A stretch of DNA of 64,000 nt. It comes from Prunella strophiata (Eukaryota; Chordata; Aves; Passeriformes; Prunellidae). Below are positions 1 through 10,045 of the stretch, piece by piece (within the stretch, counting starts at the first letter, position 1; the number at the start of each line of letters is the position of its first letter). The stretch spans positions 30,840,776 to 30,904,775 of the forward strand of contig JAZBQD010000027.1 of assembly GCA_036583965.1 (NCBI GenBank), given 5' to 3'. The notes under the pieces were generated by a model. The model did not search any database and was not told the DNA's origin. It saw only the letters and a program-made list of their open reading frames with translations. Made by a program: the position numbers and the translations under genes.

Positions 1-537
1 AGGCATAAATTGCCTGTAGCTGAAGGAATGACAAGTGAGTGAATAAATGAGCTTAAATGGGCTAAATTATCCTTTTAAATATGGGTTAAAATGCTTAAGG
101 AACTACAAACTGGACAAGGATTTTAAGAACAGGAGAAATAGCAAATGTTGACCTGCCAGTCTAGAACACTCTGTGTTTGATCCTGAGCAAGTTATTGAAG
201 GTGTTGCCACCCACTTCTCAGACTTCAAATACCCACTTTAGACATGTGAAGCTGTTTGTTACTTTTCATCATTTTCCTCAAAGGCAGAGACAGTAAATAC
301 CAAATTTGCACAAAATTTGAACATCATTTTCCATGCAGGAAAAAGAGAATAGTCCTAAGGTCTTCTGTTCCAGCCTTTTAATGATCTGTATTCTGGTGGG
401 GGTGATTTGCAATTAGCACAGTTACAGTGCAATAACTGTCCCTGAAGATACATCTTGTTTCACCCCTGTGAAATTTAATTAGTAGGTCACCAGTAATCGT
501 GCTGTGAAATGGCTCTCAATTATGTTTTACTCCAAAA
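1..537. other. non-coding stretch, nothing recognised
   Basis: AT-rich single-copy-looking DNA up to the first CR1. I see no long open frame, splice-flanked exon, tandem repeat or known mobile element in it. Confidence 0.6.
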
Positions 538-955
538 TCACAGAATCATGGAATGGTTTGGGTTGGAAGGGAACTTAGAGATCATCCAGTGCCACCCCCT
601 GCCATGGGCAGGGACACCTTCCACTATCCCAGGTTGCTTCCAAGCCCTGTCCAGCCTGGCCTTGGGCACTTCCAGGGATCCAGGGGCAGCCACAGCTGCT
701 CTGGGCACCCTGTGCCAGGGCCTGCCCACCCTCACAGGGAGCAATTTCTCCCCAGTTTTTAATCTAAATCTCTTCTCTTTAATTTTAAAAGCATCTTCCA
801 TTGTCCTGTCCCTCCATCCCTTGTCCACAGTCCCTCTCCAGCTCTCTTGGACCCCCTTTAGGGGCTCTAAGATCTCCCTAGAACTTTCTACTCTCCAGGA
901 TGAACATTTCCAGCTCTCCCAGCCTTGCTCCAAAGCAGAGGGACTCCATCCCTCA
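538..955 (-). mobile_element. CR1 LINE 3' fragment (5' truncated)
   Basis: The 3' end lies at the low coordinate: CACAGAATCATGG followed by GGTTTGGGTTGGAAGGGAAC is the reverse complement of the CR1 terminus. Moving right come the reverse complements of the 'gcccatggcagg' block, the 'gctgtggctgcccctgg' block (586-720) and the 'cagcctggagaagagg' region (about 850-930). The right (5') edge fades near 955. It contains no usable coding sequence; open frames over it (509-1018 plus, 538-1011 minus) are chance readings of 3' UTR. Confidence 0.92.
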
Positions 956-1464
956 GGAAATATCTTCTGTTTCCTACCTGGACCTTTCCACAGCCATCCT
1001 CCAGTGCCCATGTCCTGACAGCAAGGAATTCAAAGTTGTGCATGGGATTTTGACTTTCTTTTTTCTAGCTGAGAACAGCAAGAAGATGCCCATAGAGAAA
1101 AAAAAAAAAATCCCAGTATAAGAAAAATGATGTAGATTTTGATGAAAATGGTGGATATGATAAAAAATGGATGTTGATTTAGGTTGTGAGGTGGGGAATT
1201 CAGACTTCTCCAGGAATATGTGACAGGATCTTTAGCCACTTATGGCTGTTACAGAAAAAGCCTGTCAGGGTAACTGGAATGTTGGAAGAAGGAGGAGGAA
1301 AAGAGTTAAGTTTTGGTCCTTGGAGATGAGTTTTGCTGACAGCCTCTTTGAGCACATTAAGTTGCCTCTGAGGAGCTGCATGAATCCACATTTCTGGAAA
1401 ACTGGCAGGAATGCAACTGGCAGAGCAGATGATGCTGCAGCATCTGAGAAGAAACCTGAACTAA
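956..1464. other. non-coding stretch between CR1 and LTR
   Basis: No gene or classified repeat is seen. It includes an A-run at about 1100-1110 and a purine-rich patch near 1285-1305. The last bases before 1465 contain AAACCTGA (1452-1459), which recurs just beyond the LTR and may belong to its target site. Confidence 0.5.
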
Positions 1465-2230
1465 TGTGACAAAACCCTGTTTTGGTTTGAAAAGACAGGT
1501 GTCTGCTAAGGAAGGCAGGAGCCTCCCCTGAAATAGAAAATGTAAACCCCCTCCCTATTAATTATTATAATTTTGAAATTAAGGGGGACTCTCAGGCACA
1601 GATATGGGAATAGGAATAACAGTTCTGTACTAGGAAAATTAAAAATACAAATGCAATAGTACAAAAAAAAAAAAAAAAAAAAAAAAAAAACAAAAAAAAA
1701 AACCACTGCCAGAGTGAGAAGAGCAGCTGAGCCCCTGTGTGTCAGGGTGGTGGCACAGCCCCATGCCATGGTGGCTGCAGCCCTCCTGCAGTGCCAGGGC
1801 TGGTTCTGCTGGAGCAGGGATCCTGCACAAGGGGGGAGTTTTCCTCTGAAGCTCCAGGGCTGCTGGAGATGGGCCTGCTCTCCCTCTGGGAATGCAGAGG
1901 AGAAGAAAGCTGCTCCTCTGGGAATGCAGCAGTGGGCAAAGGCTGCTGTGGTGTTCCAGGGTCAGATTCTATCCAGGTAGGAATCCTTGGCTCCTGCCCT
2001 GGGCAGAGCATCTCCCAGTGGGATGATGGAATTTTATCAGCCATGCAGGGACACTCACTGGCCATGACAGAAGATAATTAATAATTAATGGCCCATGAAC
2101 AGAAGAGATCTCCTGGAGGGAGGATTGGTTGTGGAAGAGATAAAGAAAAACTGCCCAATGAACAGCAGAGAACTGCCCCACCTCTGACAGATGGGGATAG
2201 AACACACACCCTCATTTCCAACCTAAGACA
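1465..2230. mobile_element. probable solo ERV LTR, passerine type
   Basis: A 766-bp unit starting TGTGACAAAACC and ending CCTAAGACA, so it has the TG...CA ends of retroviral LTRs. I recognise the general character of a common passerine LTR: the GGAATAACAGTTCTGTACTA block at 1610-1630, an A-rich stretch, GC-richer repeats around 1900-1960, and the block near 2085-2200. No internal retroviral region is attached on either side, so it would be a solo LTR. An A28-C-A11 tract (1663-1702) sits inside, probably grown from an originally shorter A-rich run. Edges and orientation are uncertain. Confidence 0.55.
1663..1702 (+). repeat. poly(A) tract, A28-C-A11
   Basis: Twenty-eight consecutive A, one C, then eleven A. 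It lies within the probable LTR at 1465-2230, so it is likely an expanded internal A-rich run and not the tail of a separate retroposon. Confidence 0.9.
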
Positions 2231-3483
2231 ACCCCCAAACCTGAGGAAGCTTTACTTAAACTTTGATAAAAGTCTGATGTTGAGGGAAGCACAGAGTTCC
2301 TCATTTTTTAACAGACAAATTCAGGTAGCAGTATGTGTTACTAGGATACAAAATTTCCTTAAAGACCTTTAAAAACACATGCCTTGACTTCTCATTGTAT
2401 CAGTGAAGCAATAACCAAAGAGATTTGCCTGTCGTCTTCTGGCTTTGAAGTGCAATGTAATTTTAAATAGGACATGTTTCCAATCATTAGTTAATTAAAA
2501 TGAAAATTGAATACTAGACTGAGCAAATAATAAAAAAACAGGAGAAAATGGCAAAAATGGTTTGACAGGAAAAAGCTTTAGTTTTAGTTTTTAGTTTAAT
2601 TTTTAGTTATCTAATTGTATTAGTTTTATCTGACCTATTTCTCAGCAAACACCCCACTCTTGAACAGTTCTGCTGAACTGCAAGAGCTGCTTTTCAACCA
2701 AACCCCATTAAATACACATTAATCTGAGCCAAACCCACGAGCTCAAACAGTGGGTTCATTTCTCTGTGTTAGAACACCTCAATAATTGTGTATCATATTC
2801 TAAGCTGACAAGGTAAGTAAACAAAATGAGAATTAGACCTATAAAGTCTGAACAAAAGCTTCACATTCCCAGCAGCTGGAGCACAACAGCCTCCTCTGTT
2901 TTTTCCTTTTCTCTCACAGTTGCTGCTATAATTTTTTGGCAAGGGCTGAGGGAGGTACATGGCAGCCAACATCCTCCCTGGAGGCACAGAGCATTTACCT
3001 GAGTGATGCACATCCCTTTCTGCCAGCCTGAGGCCTGGAGCAGTCCAAGCTCTCCTCCTGGATGTCTGCAGGGAAGGGGAATGTGCTCCCAGCTGCTCCA
3101 CGAGGCTGCTTCCCTGCAGCTGGGACCAGGAGCCACAGCTGGGGGAAGCGGCACGGATCGTAAACAATTAAGCAAAGGAATTGTGGTTTTTGAAGCCTTC
3201 ATCCCCTCAGCTGCAAAGAGACATCAGGCAGAAGTGCCATCCTTCCCCCCAGAGGTGTCTGGGAGCTTGATGGAGCAGGTGAGTTGGTGCAGGAACAGGT
3301 TGCAGTGATGTTCACCCCCCTGGCACCAGTACCTGGTACCCAAATCACTGTGACAGCCCACTGAACATGAGGCATGGTGTGACCCCAGTGCCACTGGGAA
3401 CAAACCCACCCCCCAAACCTCAGTGGGACAGAGAAGAAGCAAAGGAGAGGCTGAGCTGTTCTCTTGACCTTAGGTTAAGCCAA
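2231..3483. other. non-coding stretch, no recognised element
   Basis: About 1.25 kb with no supported gene. It is AT-rich on the left, with a TTTTAGTTTTTAGTTT-like patch near 2578-2610. It is more GC-balanced from about 2870 to 3420. Small frames on both strands in the second half show no recognisable domain. Confidence 0.5.
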
Positions 3484-3630
3484 ATCATGGAACAGAACAG
3501 TAAATTTTGAAAAAGGTCATCAAGTCCAACCATCAACCCACATTCACCACTAAACCATGTCCTCAAGTGCCACATCCACAACATTTTTTCAACAATTCAA
3601 GACTCCACCACTGTCCTGAGCAGCGCATCC
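3484..3630 (-). mobile_element. CR1 LINE 3' fragment, older subfamily
   Basis: The reverse complement reads through a CR1 3' end of a different subfamily from most copies here. Recognisable blocks are ATCAAGTCCAACCATCAACC (3520-3539), ACTAAACCATGTCCTCAAGT (3550-3569) and CCACATCCACAAC before a T-run. It has no simple tail at its left edge and is strongly 5' truncated. It meets the next CR1 head to head near 3630. Confidence 0.85.
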
Positions 3631-3631
3631 T

Positions 3632-4193
3632 TCCACTATACTCTGCACTGGTGAGGCTGTGCCTTGAGTGCTGTGTCCAGTCCTGGCCCCTCACTTTGGG
3701 AAGGACCTTGAGATGCTTCCAACACATCCAGAGGAGGCAACGAGGCTGGCGAGGGGTTTGGAACACAAGCCCTGTGAAGAATGGCTGAGGGAGCTGGGGG
3801 TGTTCAGCCTGGAGAAAAGGAGACTCAGGGGTGACCTTACCACTCTCTACAACTCCTGAAAGGTGGCTGTGCTCAGGTGGGGTTGGTCTCTTTCTCCAGG
3901 CAGCAACTGACAGAACCAGAGGACACAGTCTCAAGCTGCATCAAAGAAAATATAGGTTGGATATTAGAAAAAGTTTTTAATGGAAAGAGTCATTAAGTTC
4001 TGGAATGGCCTGCCTGGGGAGGTGGTGGAGTCATCATCCCTGGATACGTTTTAAAAAAGATTGGATGTGGCACTTGATGCCATGGTTTAGTTGTGGTGTT
4101 GGGGCAGGGGTTGAACTCAATGATCTTGAAGATGATGATCTTGATGATCTTAACCTATTCATTCTGTGAATTCTGTGAATTTTGTGAATTCCA
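3632..4193 (+). mobile_element. CR1 LINE 3' fragment with ATTCTGTGA tail
   Basis: One of the longer copies. In order: 'tgctgtgtccagtcctgg' (about 3669-3686), 'ttcagcctggagaaaagg' (3804), 'ggttggatattagaaaa' (3955), a 'ggatgtggcacttgatgccatgg' stretch (4063-4085) and 'ttgaactcaatgatcttgaa' (4110). The 3' end is a run of 9-bp units, ATTCTGTGA, ATTCTGTGA, ATTTTGTGA (about 4161-4187), the characteristic non-poly(A) CR1 tail. It shares its 3' region with the minus copy at 3484-3630, so the two are separate insertions. Confidence 0.93.
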
Positions 4194-4683
4194 GTGTTGA
4201 ACAACCCCTTCTGCAAAGAATTTTTGGTAATATCTAACCCTAAGTAATTAATTCTAAATGGGAATAGTGAGAAAATATCTTCATAGCTCCCAATCTGTAC
4301 ATGGACAGTGTATAATTATTTTAAAAAATATTGTGGACAACTTTTGATTACTGCTATTAATTCTGAAACCTTTTTTACCTGGGTGACCAGGTCAGCAGCT
4401 TCACAGATGATTTGTTTAAATAGAGAGGAGGATGCTTATGGTTGAGTGGATTTCATTGCAAATGTTCCATACTGGAATTTCACTAAATAATCAGATATAG
4501 ACCTAGGAAGTCCCATGCTGGAGCTGAGGTCCTCAGGGACAGGTCTGGAGGGAAGGGTCCTCCTGGTGAGGTGCCCTAAGGCACAACTGAGACATGGATG
4601 GGGAGTGTCAGAGCAGTGGCAGGAAGCTAAAAATATACATGGAAGTATCAGTGTTTTTTACTCTAGACATGAGAATTCTGAGC
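4194..4683. other. non-coding stretch
   Basis: Single-copy-looking DNA between two plus-strand CR1 fragments. It is AT-rich to about 4500, then moderately GC-rich. No gene or classified repeat is seen. Confidence 0.5.
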
Positions 4684-4780
4684 ATCCTGGTCCAGTGAAG
4701 GTGTCCCTGCCCATGGCAGGGGGTGGAATGGGATGAGCTTTAAGGCCCTTCCAACACAAACCATTCCAGGATTCTGTTTG
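4684..4780 (+). mobile_element. CR1 LINE, last ~95 bp only
   Basis: Only the terminus is present: 'gtgtccctgcccatggcagg' followed by 'gggtggaatgggatgagctt' and 'aaggcccttccaacacaaac', ending in CATTCCAGGATTCTG. Extreme 5' truncation of this kind is common for CR1. Confidence 0.9.
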
Positions 4781-5398
4781 CTTCAAGGATTTTATTTGCA
4801 CAACTGTATTTCAATAAATACATAAACAAAGAAAGGGAACCTTCCATTCAGAAATCTCAAGTTTTTGTATTAGTATTTCTCTTTACCATAACAATACTGA
4901 TAGCAGGGTGTGAAATTCACTGGTGACAGCTGATTTATGCATTTCAGCACAACCACACATTACAAATGGCAATTGTTAATGGGGTGGGGGGAGTGGGGAG
5001 GGAAGAAAAAAAAGAAGTAAAACTCGTTGTAAGCAACATTTGTTTGTGTCTTGTATTGTGTATTGTGTTCTACTTGACACCAATCCCATATGGAATTAAG
5101 TACATGCTGCACATAAAGCACAGGATTAGTCCTGCTGCAGAAAAAAAAATATCCAGCTGAAAGCTGCACGTAGCTGAAAACACTCTATAACTCTAGAAAT
5201 GTCCAAGTGCTTTCAGGCATGAGTTGTTTCGTAAATTAAATTAAGTGTTGCCATTTTCACTTAGAGGTACACAAGGATTATTACAAATTATTAGGAGGAG
5301 GATGTAAATAATGATGAATTTTGAAAACTTACATGTACAAGGTGAAACTGTAGAGTCAGGGAAGTAAATGTGAGGATCTTTGGTGGAACAAGAATGTT
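4781..5398. other. non-coding AT-rich stretch
   Basis: No gene is seen. It contains a G/A-rich patch at 4979-5022 (GGGGTGGGGGGAGTGGGGAG then A-rich), and otherwise unremarkable AT-rich sequence. Confidence 0.5.
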
Positions 5399-5477
5399 AA
5401 CTTCCCTTCCCCTTCCCTTTTGCTTTCCCCTTTCCCTTGCCCTTCCTCTACTCCTTCCTCTTCCTCCTCCCTTCCCT
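5399..5477 (+). repeat. pyrimidine tract, (TTCCC)n-like
   Basis: About 80 bp almost purely of C and T, built from TTCCC, TTCCCC and TCCTC units. On the minus strand it is a G/A tract. It has mirror symmetry in parts, so triplex (H-DNA) potential exists. No transposon ends flank it. Confidence 0.85.
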
Positions 5478-6329
5478 AGCACTACATTCCAATATCTGAC
5501 AAAAATAATTTGGGGGACCAGAGCTTAATTATGATTTTCCCTGTAAACCAAACATTTCCATGTATTTATTTAATCACTCTGTATATTCATCAAAACCAAT
5601 TGGAAATATCTGGAAATGCAGCCTTCCTTATAATATACAGGATGTTAAGAACAGGAATCTAAAATTGATCTTTCCCAGCTCTGTTCTATCTTTGCTTGGG
5701 ATTTTTTTCCATTCTGTGCTGTGCATCATCTCATGGTCTCACTGACAATCTGCTGTCTCGCCTCTGGCATTGCAAAATCAAAGAAGAACAAATTTATTCC
5801 TGTTTATTTTAGTAACAACAAAACTTTCCACTCCAAGCTCTACATTTTTTACTCTTGAAGGTGATGTATGAAGCAGGAAAAACAGCTCGACTTTCAGATA
5901 CTCAACAGAGGTTATGCTGGCAGTAAACAAAATCCTTTCAGACCTCTGCAGGAAGAGAGCTTGATGCAGAATTCACTGGGGAAAAGGTACCTGGAATACA
6001 GGTTGTTATCAACAAAACTGTAGTTCCCAGGTACCTTAAGAACGTGAATGAAAGATGATATGGAAGTATTTGGAATTGCAAATCATTGTTCCAAAGTGTT
6101 TTCCTACTCTGCTGTTTGCTGTATTCCTATCACAGAGATGTAAATATTTACTCACCTGTTACAAATGCAGTAATTATCATGTTTCCAGTTTCACATGGAA
6201 GCTGGAGTTTGCTTTCTGCAGGCTAAATCTATATCGTCATGGTATGTTATTTACATGTAGAGGGGTTTTTTTAAACATGGAAGATTTCTCTAGAATATTA
6301 CTCCGCAGGGTTCTTGTGTCTGAATTAAG
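5478..6329. other. non-coding AT-rich stretch
   Basis: No supported gene or mobile element. Several short frames occur but none has a domain, a convincing splice context or a coding-like composition. Confidence 0.5.
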
Positions 6330-6343
6330 AAAAAAAAAAAAAA
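6330..6343 (+). repeat. short poly(A), A14
   Basis: A14 directly upstream of the next CR1 copy. It is not that element's tail, because the CR1 lies to its right in plus orientation. Confidence 0.85.
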
Positions 6344-6354
6344 TTTAATATGGC

Positions 6355-6615
6355 TGTTCCTAGGACCTGAGGGAATGGCTGGAGCTGTGTCAGGGGATGG
6401 TCAGGTTGGATATTAGGAAAAGGTTCTTCAACATCTGGGGGAAGCACTGCCCAGGCTCCCCAGGGAATGGGCACAGCCCCAAGGCTGCCAGAGCTCCAGG
6501 AGGGTTTGGACAATGCTCCCAGGGATGCACAGGGTGGGGTTGTTGGGGTGTCTGGGAAGGGGCTGGACTCCATGATCCCTGTGGACCTTTTCCACCTCAG
6601 GATATTCCCTTATTC
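6355..6615 (+). mobile_element. CR1 LINE 3' fragment, 'ctcaggatattc' subfamily
   Basis: It belongs to a subfamily whose 3' end reads 'ggactccatgatccctgtgg' then 'ccttttccacctcaggatat'. The middle contains 'gcccaggctccccagggaat' and 'gggcacagccccaaggctgc'. Over this middle part it is nearly identical to the copy at 36035-36428 and to the reverse complement of 44869-45270, which suggests comparatively recent amplification. It is 5' truncated at about 6355. Confidence 0.9.
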
Positions 6616-7749
6616 TACTATCCCCTCAGAGTGTGAATTGAGCAAAAAAATGATCAGATAAATGCTCAAATCTGATGGAAATTGCATTTGTACCTGTAAA
6701 AGGATTTGCTGTTGGAATAATTTCCTAAGAGGAAGAAACATTTTGCCTGAAGCTACTGTGACACAGAGCAAGGTCACCCAGGAGAGTGATTTTGGTTTAA
6801 GGGATCCATTTTCAGTAGGGGTATCTTAGATGGGGCAGCAAAAGTGCTGCAAAATCATGAGTCTTTCCCCATTTCTAGAGCTTCAAAATATCTGAGAGCT
6901 TTTTTGCATGTTTTTTTTTCCCCCACAGGGAGCAGCCCTTAAGGATTTCTATTGGAATTAAAGGAGAGCCCTTGTTTTCACTGTGTGCTCTTGTTCATGT
7001 AGAGGTTTCCCATACAAAGCTTAAAGAACACAACACTGTTAATTTAGAAATTGAATAGTAGAAATTGTCCATTTCCCCTGACTCTTCAACCAGAGCTTCA
7101 CAGCCTCCATATAGGCTGTCATGTGTGTAAATATGTATGTATGGACCAAAACCACTGGACTATTTTTGATCTTCTGTGCCTCACTCCATGAGAAATAATT
7201 TATATTTGCTATTTAAATATGTTTACATGAGTTTACGAGTGAATTTACCTTTTCTAAAATGAAACCTAGCAACATGATCACTGCTTTATCCAGGATATAT
7301 GAAGAGGCAGGAAAGTGATTTCCTTCTAATACTTTATTTGGGTGTAGATGGTAAAACAAGACAAAATCCAAACTCCAGAAACTAAAGAAAAGGCAAAATC
7401 AACACATGGGCTTACAAAAATATTGGTGTAGGCATATAAAATACTGTGGGAGATTATGTGAAATGAAAAACAAGTGAAAGACAAACTGTTGTAAATCTAA
7501 GAAATAGATTTCAAAAGGGTGTTTTAAGCTCTTGAGTAGAAACAAAGGCTAATTGGATGAAAAATAAGTGGAAGAATCTCCAATTAATAAAGAATCATCC
7601 ACTAGTTCAGCAATTAGGGGGACAGGTGAGGTCAGCCCACACCCAAGATTTGAGCTCCAGGTCCCCACACGTGTCACAACCACAGACTCTGATTCAGGGT
7701 CTCCATTGAGCCCAGGGGATGCTTTACACTGACAGCTTTTTTGCACTTC

Positions 7750-7752
<3 letters not shown>
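6616..7752. other. non-coding stretch, no recognised element
   Basis: About 1.1 kb of AT-rich, CpG-poor DNA without a supported gene. A T/C run occurs at 6909-6925. Nothing else stands out. Confidence 0.5.

Positions 7753-7781
<29 letters not shown>
7753..7781 (+). repeat. poly(A) tract, A29
   Basis: Twenty-nine consecutive A. The DNA to the left (7500-7750) shows no spliced-gene or SINE structure that I recognise, so I cannot say whether it is a retroposon tail or a slippage-grown tract. Confidence 0.92.
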
Positions 7782-7783
<2 letters not shown>

Positions 7784-8839
7784 AAGAGCATCTTAAGGGC
7801 TCTTTGTTTAAAATCTCAATCAGCTCTAATTTTGACCTGAAGCCACTCTGTTCTCTTCTGCAGCAGGACTGCATGAAATAAATGAGCTTCTTTTCACCAT
7901 TCTTCAGGCTAAGGCTGTCTTCAAAGTGTCCACAAGAAATGTTTCATCTCAGAAGCTCTGCTTTGACAACTCTGATCCTTTCTTCCTGCTTTCCCCAAAT
8001 TGGGATTGCTGTGCCAGCACAGGCTGGCCTTTTACACTGCATTCCTCTACCTGGCTGAGCAGAGCAAAGAGCGAGCAGCTCTTGAACTCACTACATCATT
8101 CTAAAATGCTGCTCTTATCAGCTTAATGCTGCCATAATTGTTCTTTCTGCCTGTTTGTGCCATGCTGTGTCTCTGACTGCAGGACAATCCCCTGATTTTT
8201 CATTCCAATTCTCTGGAAATGTCGCTGTTACAATGTGAGTTATCTGCACTTTATAGCGTCTATCACTCAGAATGAAGTTCAGTATCTGAACCCTGCAGCC
8301 TCCAGCACGTTATCAGCTGCCATCCAGGTAGGTCAATCATTTATAACACATTTAACTCCAATCCTTTATTTTCCTTCATAAGTTGCAAGGTCACCTTAAA
8401 CCCTGGAAAAGGCCTGAAGAGTGGTGGGGAGATGAATGAGCATTCGCTGTTGCCATAGGCTGCTTGTTTCCAAGCAGAGTGATACCTAAAATGCTAATAA
8501 ATGGGATCAAAAGGCAAAGAGGTTCAGCAAAATGCTGCACTGGTCACTCAGATCCTTCTGTGCCAGGAGTGTGGACCAAGGAAATGCCACTGCAGCTGAG
8601 CTCCACTTTGCCCTGGGCTCACAGTTCAGGGAGCAGCTCTCCACAGCTTCCCTGGCTCCTCCCAGGACTCAGGGTAAAGCCAGCAGCTTATTATTTTTAA
8701 TTTAATGAGAAGCCAAATGTTAACCCTTTGTCACTGTGCTGAGAAAGCTGTGTGCTTCAGGAGCTAATAAGAAATAAAGTTACTGTTGACAGTGAAATAT
8801 TACATTTGTGTTATTTTCTGCACTGGAAATTGCGGGCTT
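7782..8839. other. non-coding stretch, part possibly conserved
   Basis: No supported gene. The segment 8160-8340 keeps CpGs (for example GTCGCTGTTACAATG, TATAGCGTCTATCACTC, CAGCACGTTATCAG) in an otherwise CpG-poor region and looks like the kind of sequence found in vertebrate conserved non-coding elements. That reading is inference only. Confidence 0.4.
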
Positions 8840-9018
8840 TGGTGGTTTGGGGGTTTTTGGTGGTTTTTCGTTTTTTTTTTTTTTTGTGGTTTTTTTGGGG
8901 ATTTTTTTTGTTTTGTTTTTTGATTTTTTGTGTGTTTTTGTTGTTGTTGTTGTTTGGGTTGTTTTTGTTTTGTTTTGTTTTGTCTTGTTTGTTTTGTTTT
9001 TCATTTTTTGTTTTGTGA
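8840..9018 (+). repeat. T/G-rich low-complexity tract
   Basis: About 180 bp of T runs separated by G: T15 at 8871-8885, TTG triplets near 8940-8953 and TTTTG pentamers near 8965-8985. The reverse complement is (CAAAA)n-like, similar to 42860-43024. Frames across it give only F/V/L or K/N/T strings and are not genes. Confidence 0.9.
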
Positions 9019-9941
9019 GCATTTGTACCTGTGCTGGAAAGATGAGACTTTCAAACTAGCCACATTTCTATGAAACTATTTTCTCAAAACTATCAAGAGT
9101 CAGGTTAATCTAGGAAAGGACAAGAGATCTTAACAAAGCCTGGTATCTCAGCAGCACAATGGGGCTGAAAGTCACTGTGACAGCTGCAAGGTAAGGCACG
9201 CTGGAAGGAACAATTGATACATTGATGGGATCTAAATTAACTGTAAGTACTCAGGGGAAAACGTCCCAGCTGTCATTGTGAGCAGCCCGGTGGAAATCTC
9301 TGCCCGGTGTTCTGCAATGATTAAAACCCAAACAAGATGTTACAAAGTGCTAAGCAGAGAATAGAGCACGGCGCTGAAAGTGCTGTAAGGCCATTCTGTA
9401 AATCAGTGTGGGAGCTCACCTTGAACCACACGCTCAGTTTTATCACCCCATCTTGAAAAGGATGTATCAGAAATAAAGAATAGGAGCTCTGAAAGTCTGT
9501 CTTTTCAGAGAGATGGTTGGGTCAAACTCAGCCTTTGATTTATACCCTGTGCTGTCCCTTTGAAATCAAGTGATTCTCTGGGTTATAAATCACAAGGCAA
9601 TATGACCTATTTAATTTAGTGAAGGATGCATGAAAATGATTATGATGAAGATACACAAACTATTGAGTGCTCTGTCTGCAGGCAACAGAGCTTTTCTTTT
9701 CCCTGCCGAGCAGCCTTTGCTCTGAGACAGACCAGCAATGCATAAAAACAAACACAAGTGTATCACTTTTAAACAGAAATGGGCAGCTGATACTTCCTCC
9801 AGAAATATGTCATCTTTCCCTAGTTTCTGCCACTTCAAAAAATAATTTGGGGGTACAGTAGTAGAAGAGCAAGAGGATTTAAGCTTCCTAAGCAGATGTA
9901 AGGATTGAAAAGTTATGATAAATTGATTTTGGACAAATAGA
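9019..9941. other. non-coding stretch with CpG-retaining block
   Basis: No gene is supported. Between about 9170 and 9440 there is an unusual number of CpGs for this window (GGCACGCTGG, AAACGTCCC, AGCCCGGTGG, GCCCGGTGTT, GCACGGCGCTG, CACACGCTC), without repeat identity. This makes it the best candidate conserved regulatory block by eye. Confidence 0.4.
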
Positions 9942-10045
9942 GAATCATTGAGTATCCTGAGTTGGAAGGGAGCCAAAGGGCATCATGAAGTCCAGCTCCT
10001 GGCCCTGCACAGGACATCCCAACAATCCCACCCAAAATATTTTTT
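9942..10045 (-). mobile_element. CR1 LINE 3' terminal fragment
   Basis: AGAATCATTGAGTATCCTGA followed by GTTGGAAGGGAGCC is the reverse complement of a CR1 terminus. AAGTCCAGCTCCTGGCCCTG and ACATCCCAACAATCCCACCC continue it. The right edge becomes unrecognisable near 10045. Confidence 0.75.

Noticed and set aside
538..1011. 157-codon frame, minus strand
   Set aside because: Sense reading of CR1 3' UTR, which is non-coding in the family.
8752..9059. F/V/L-rich frames resembling membrane proteins
   Set aside because: Translation of a T/G low-complexity tract. The same applies to 42743-43156, 61204-61461 and 47865-47960.
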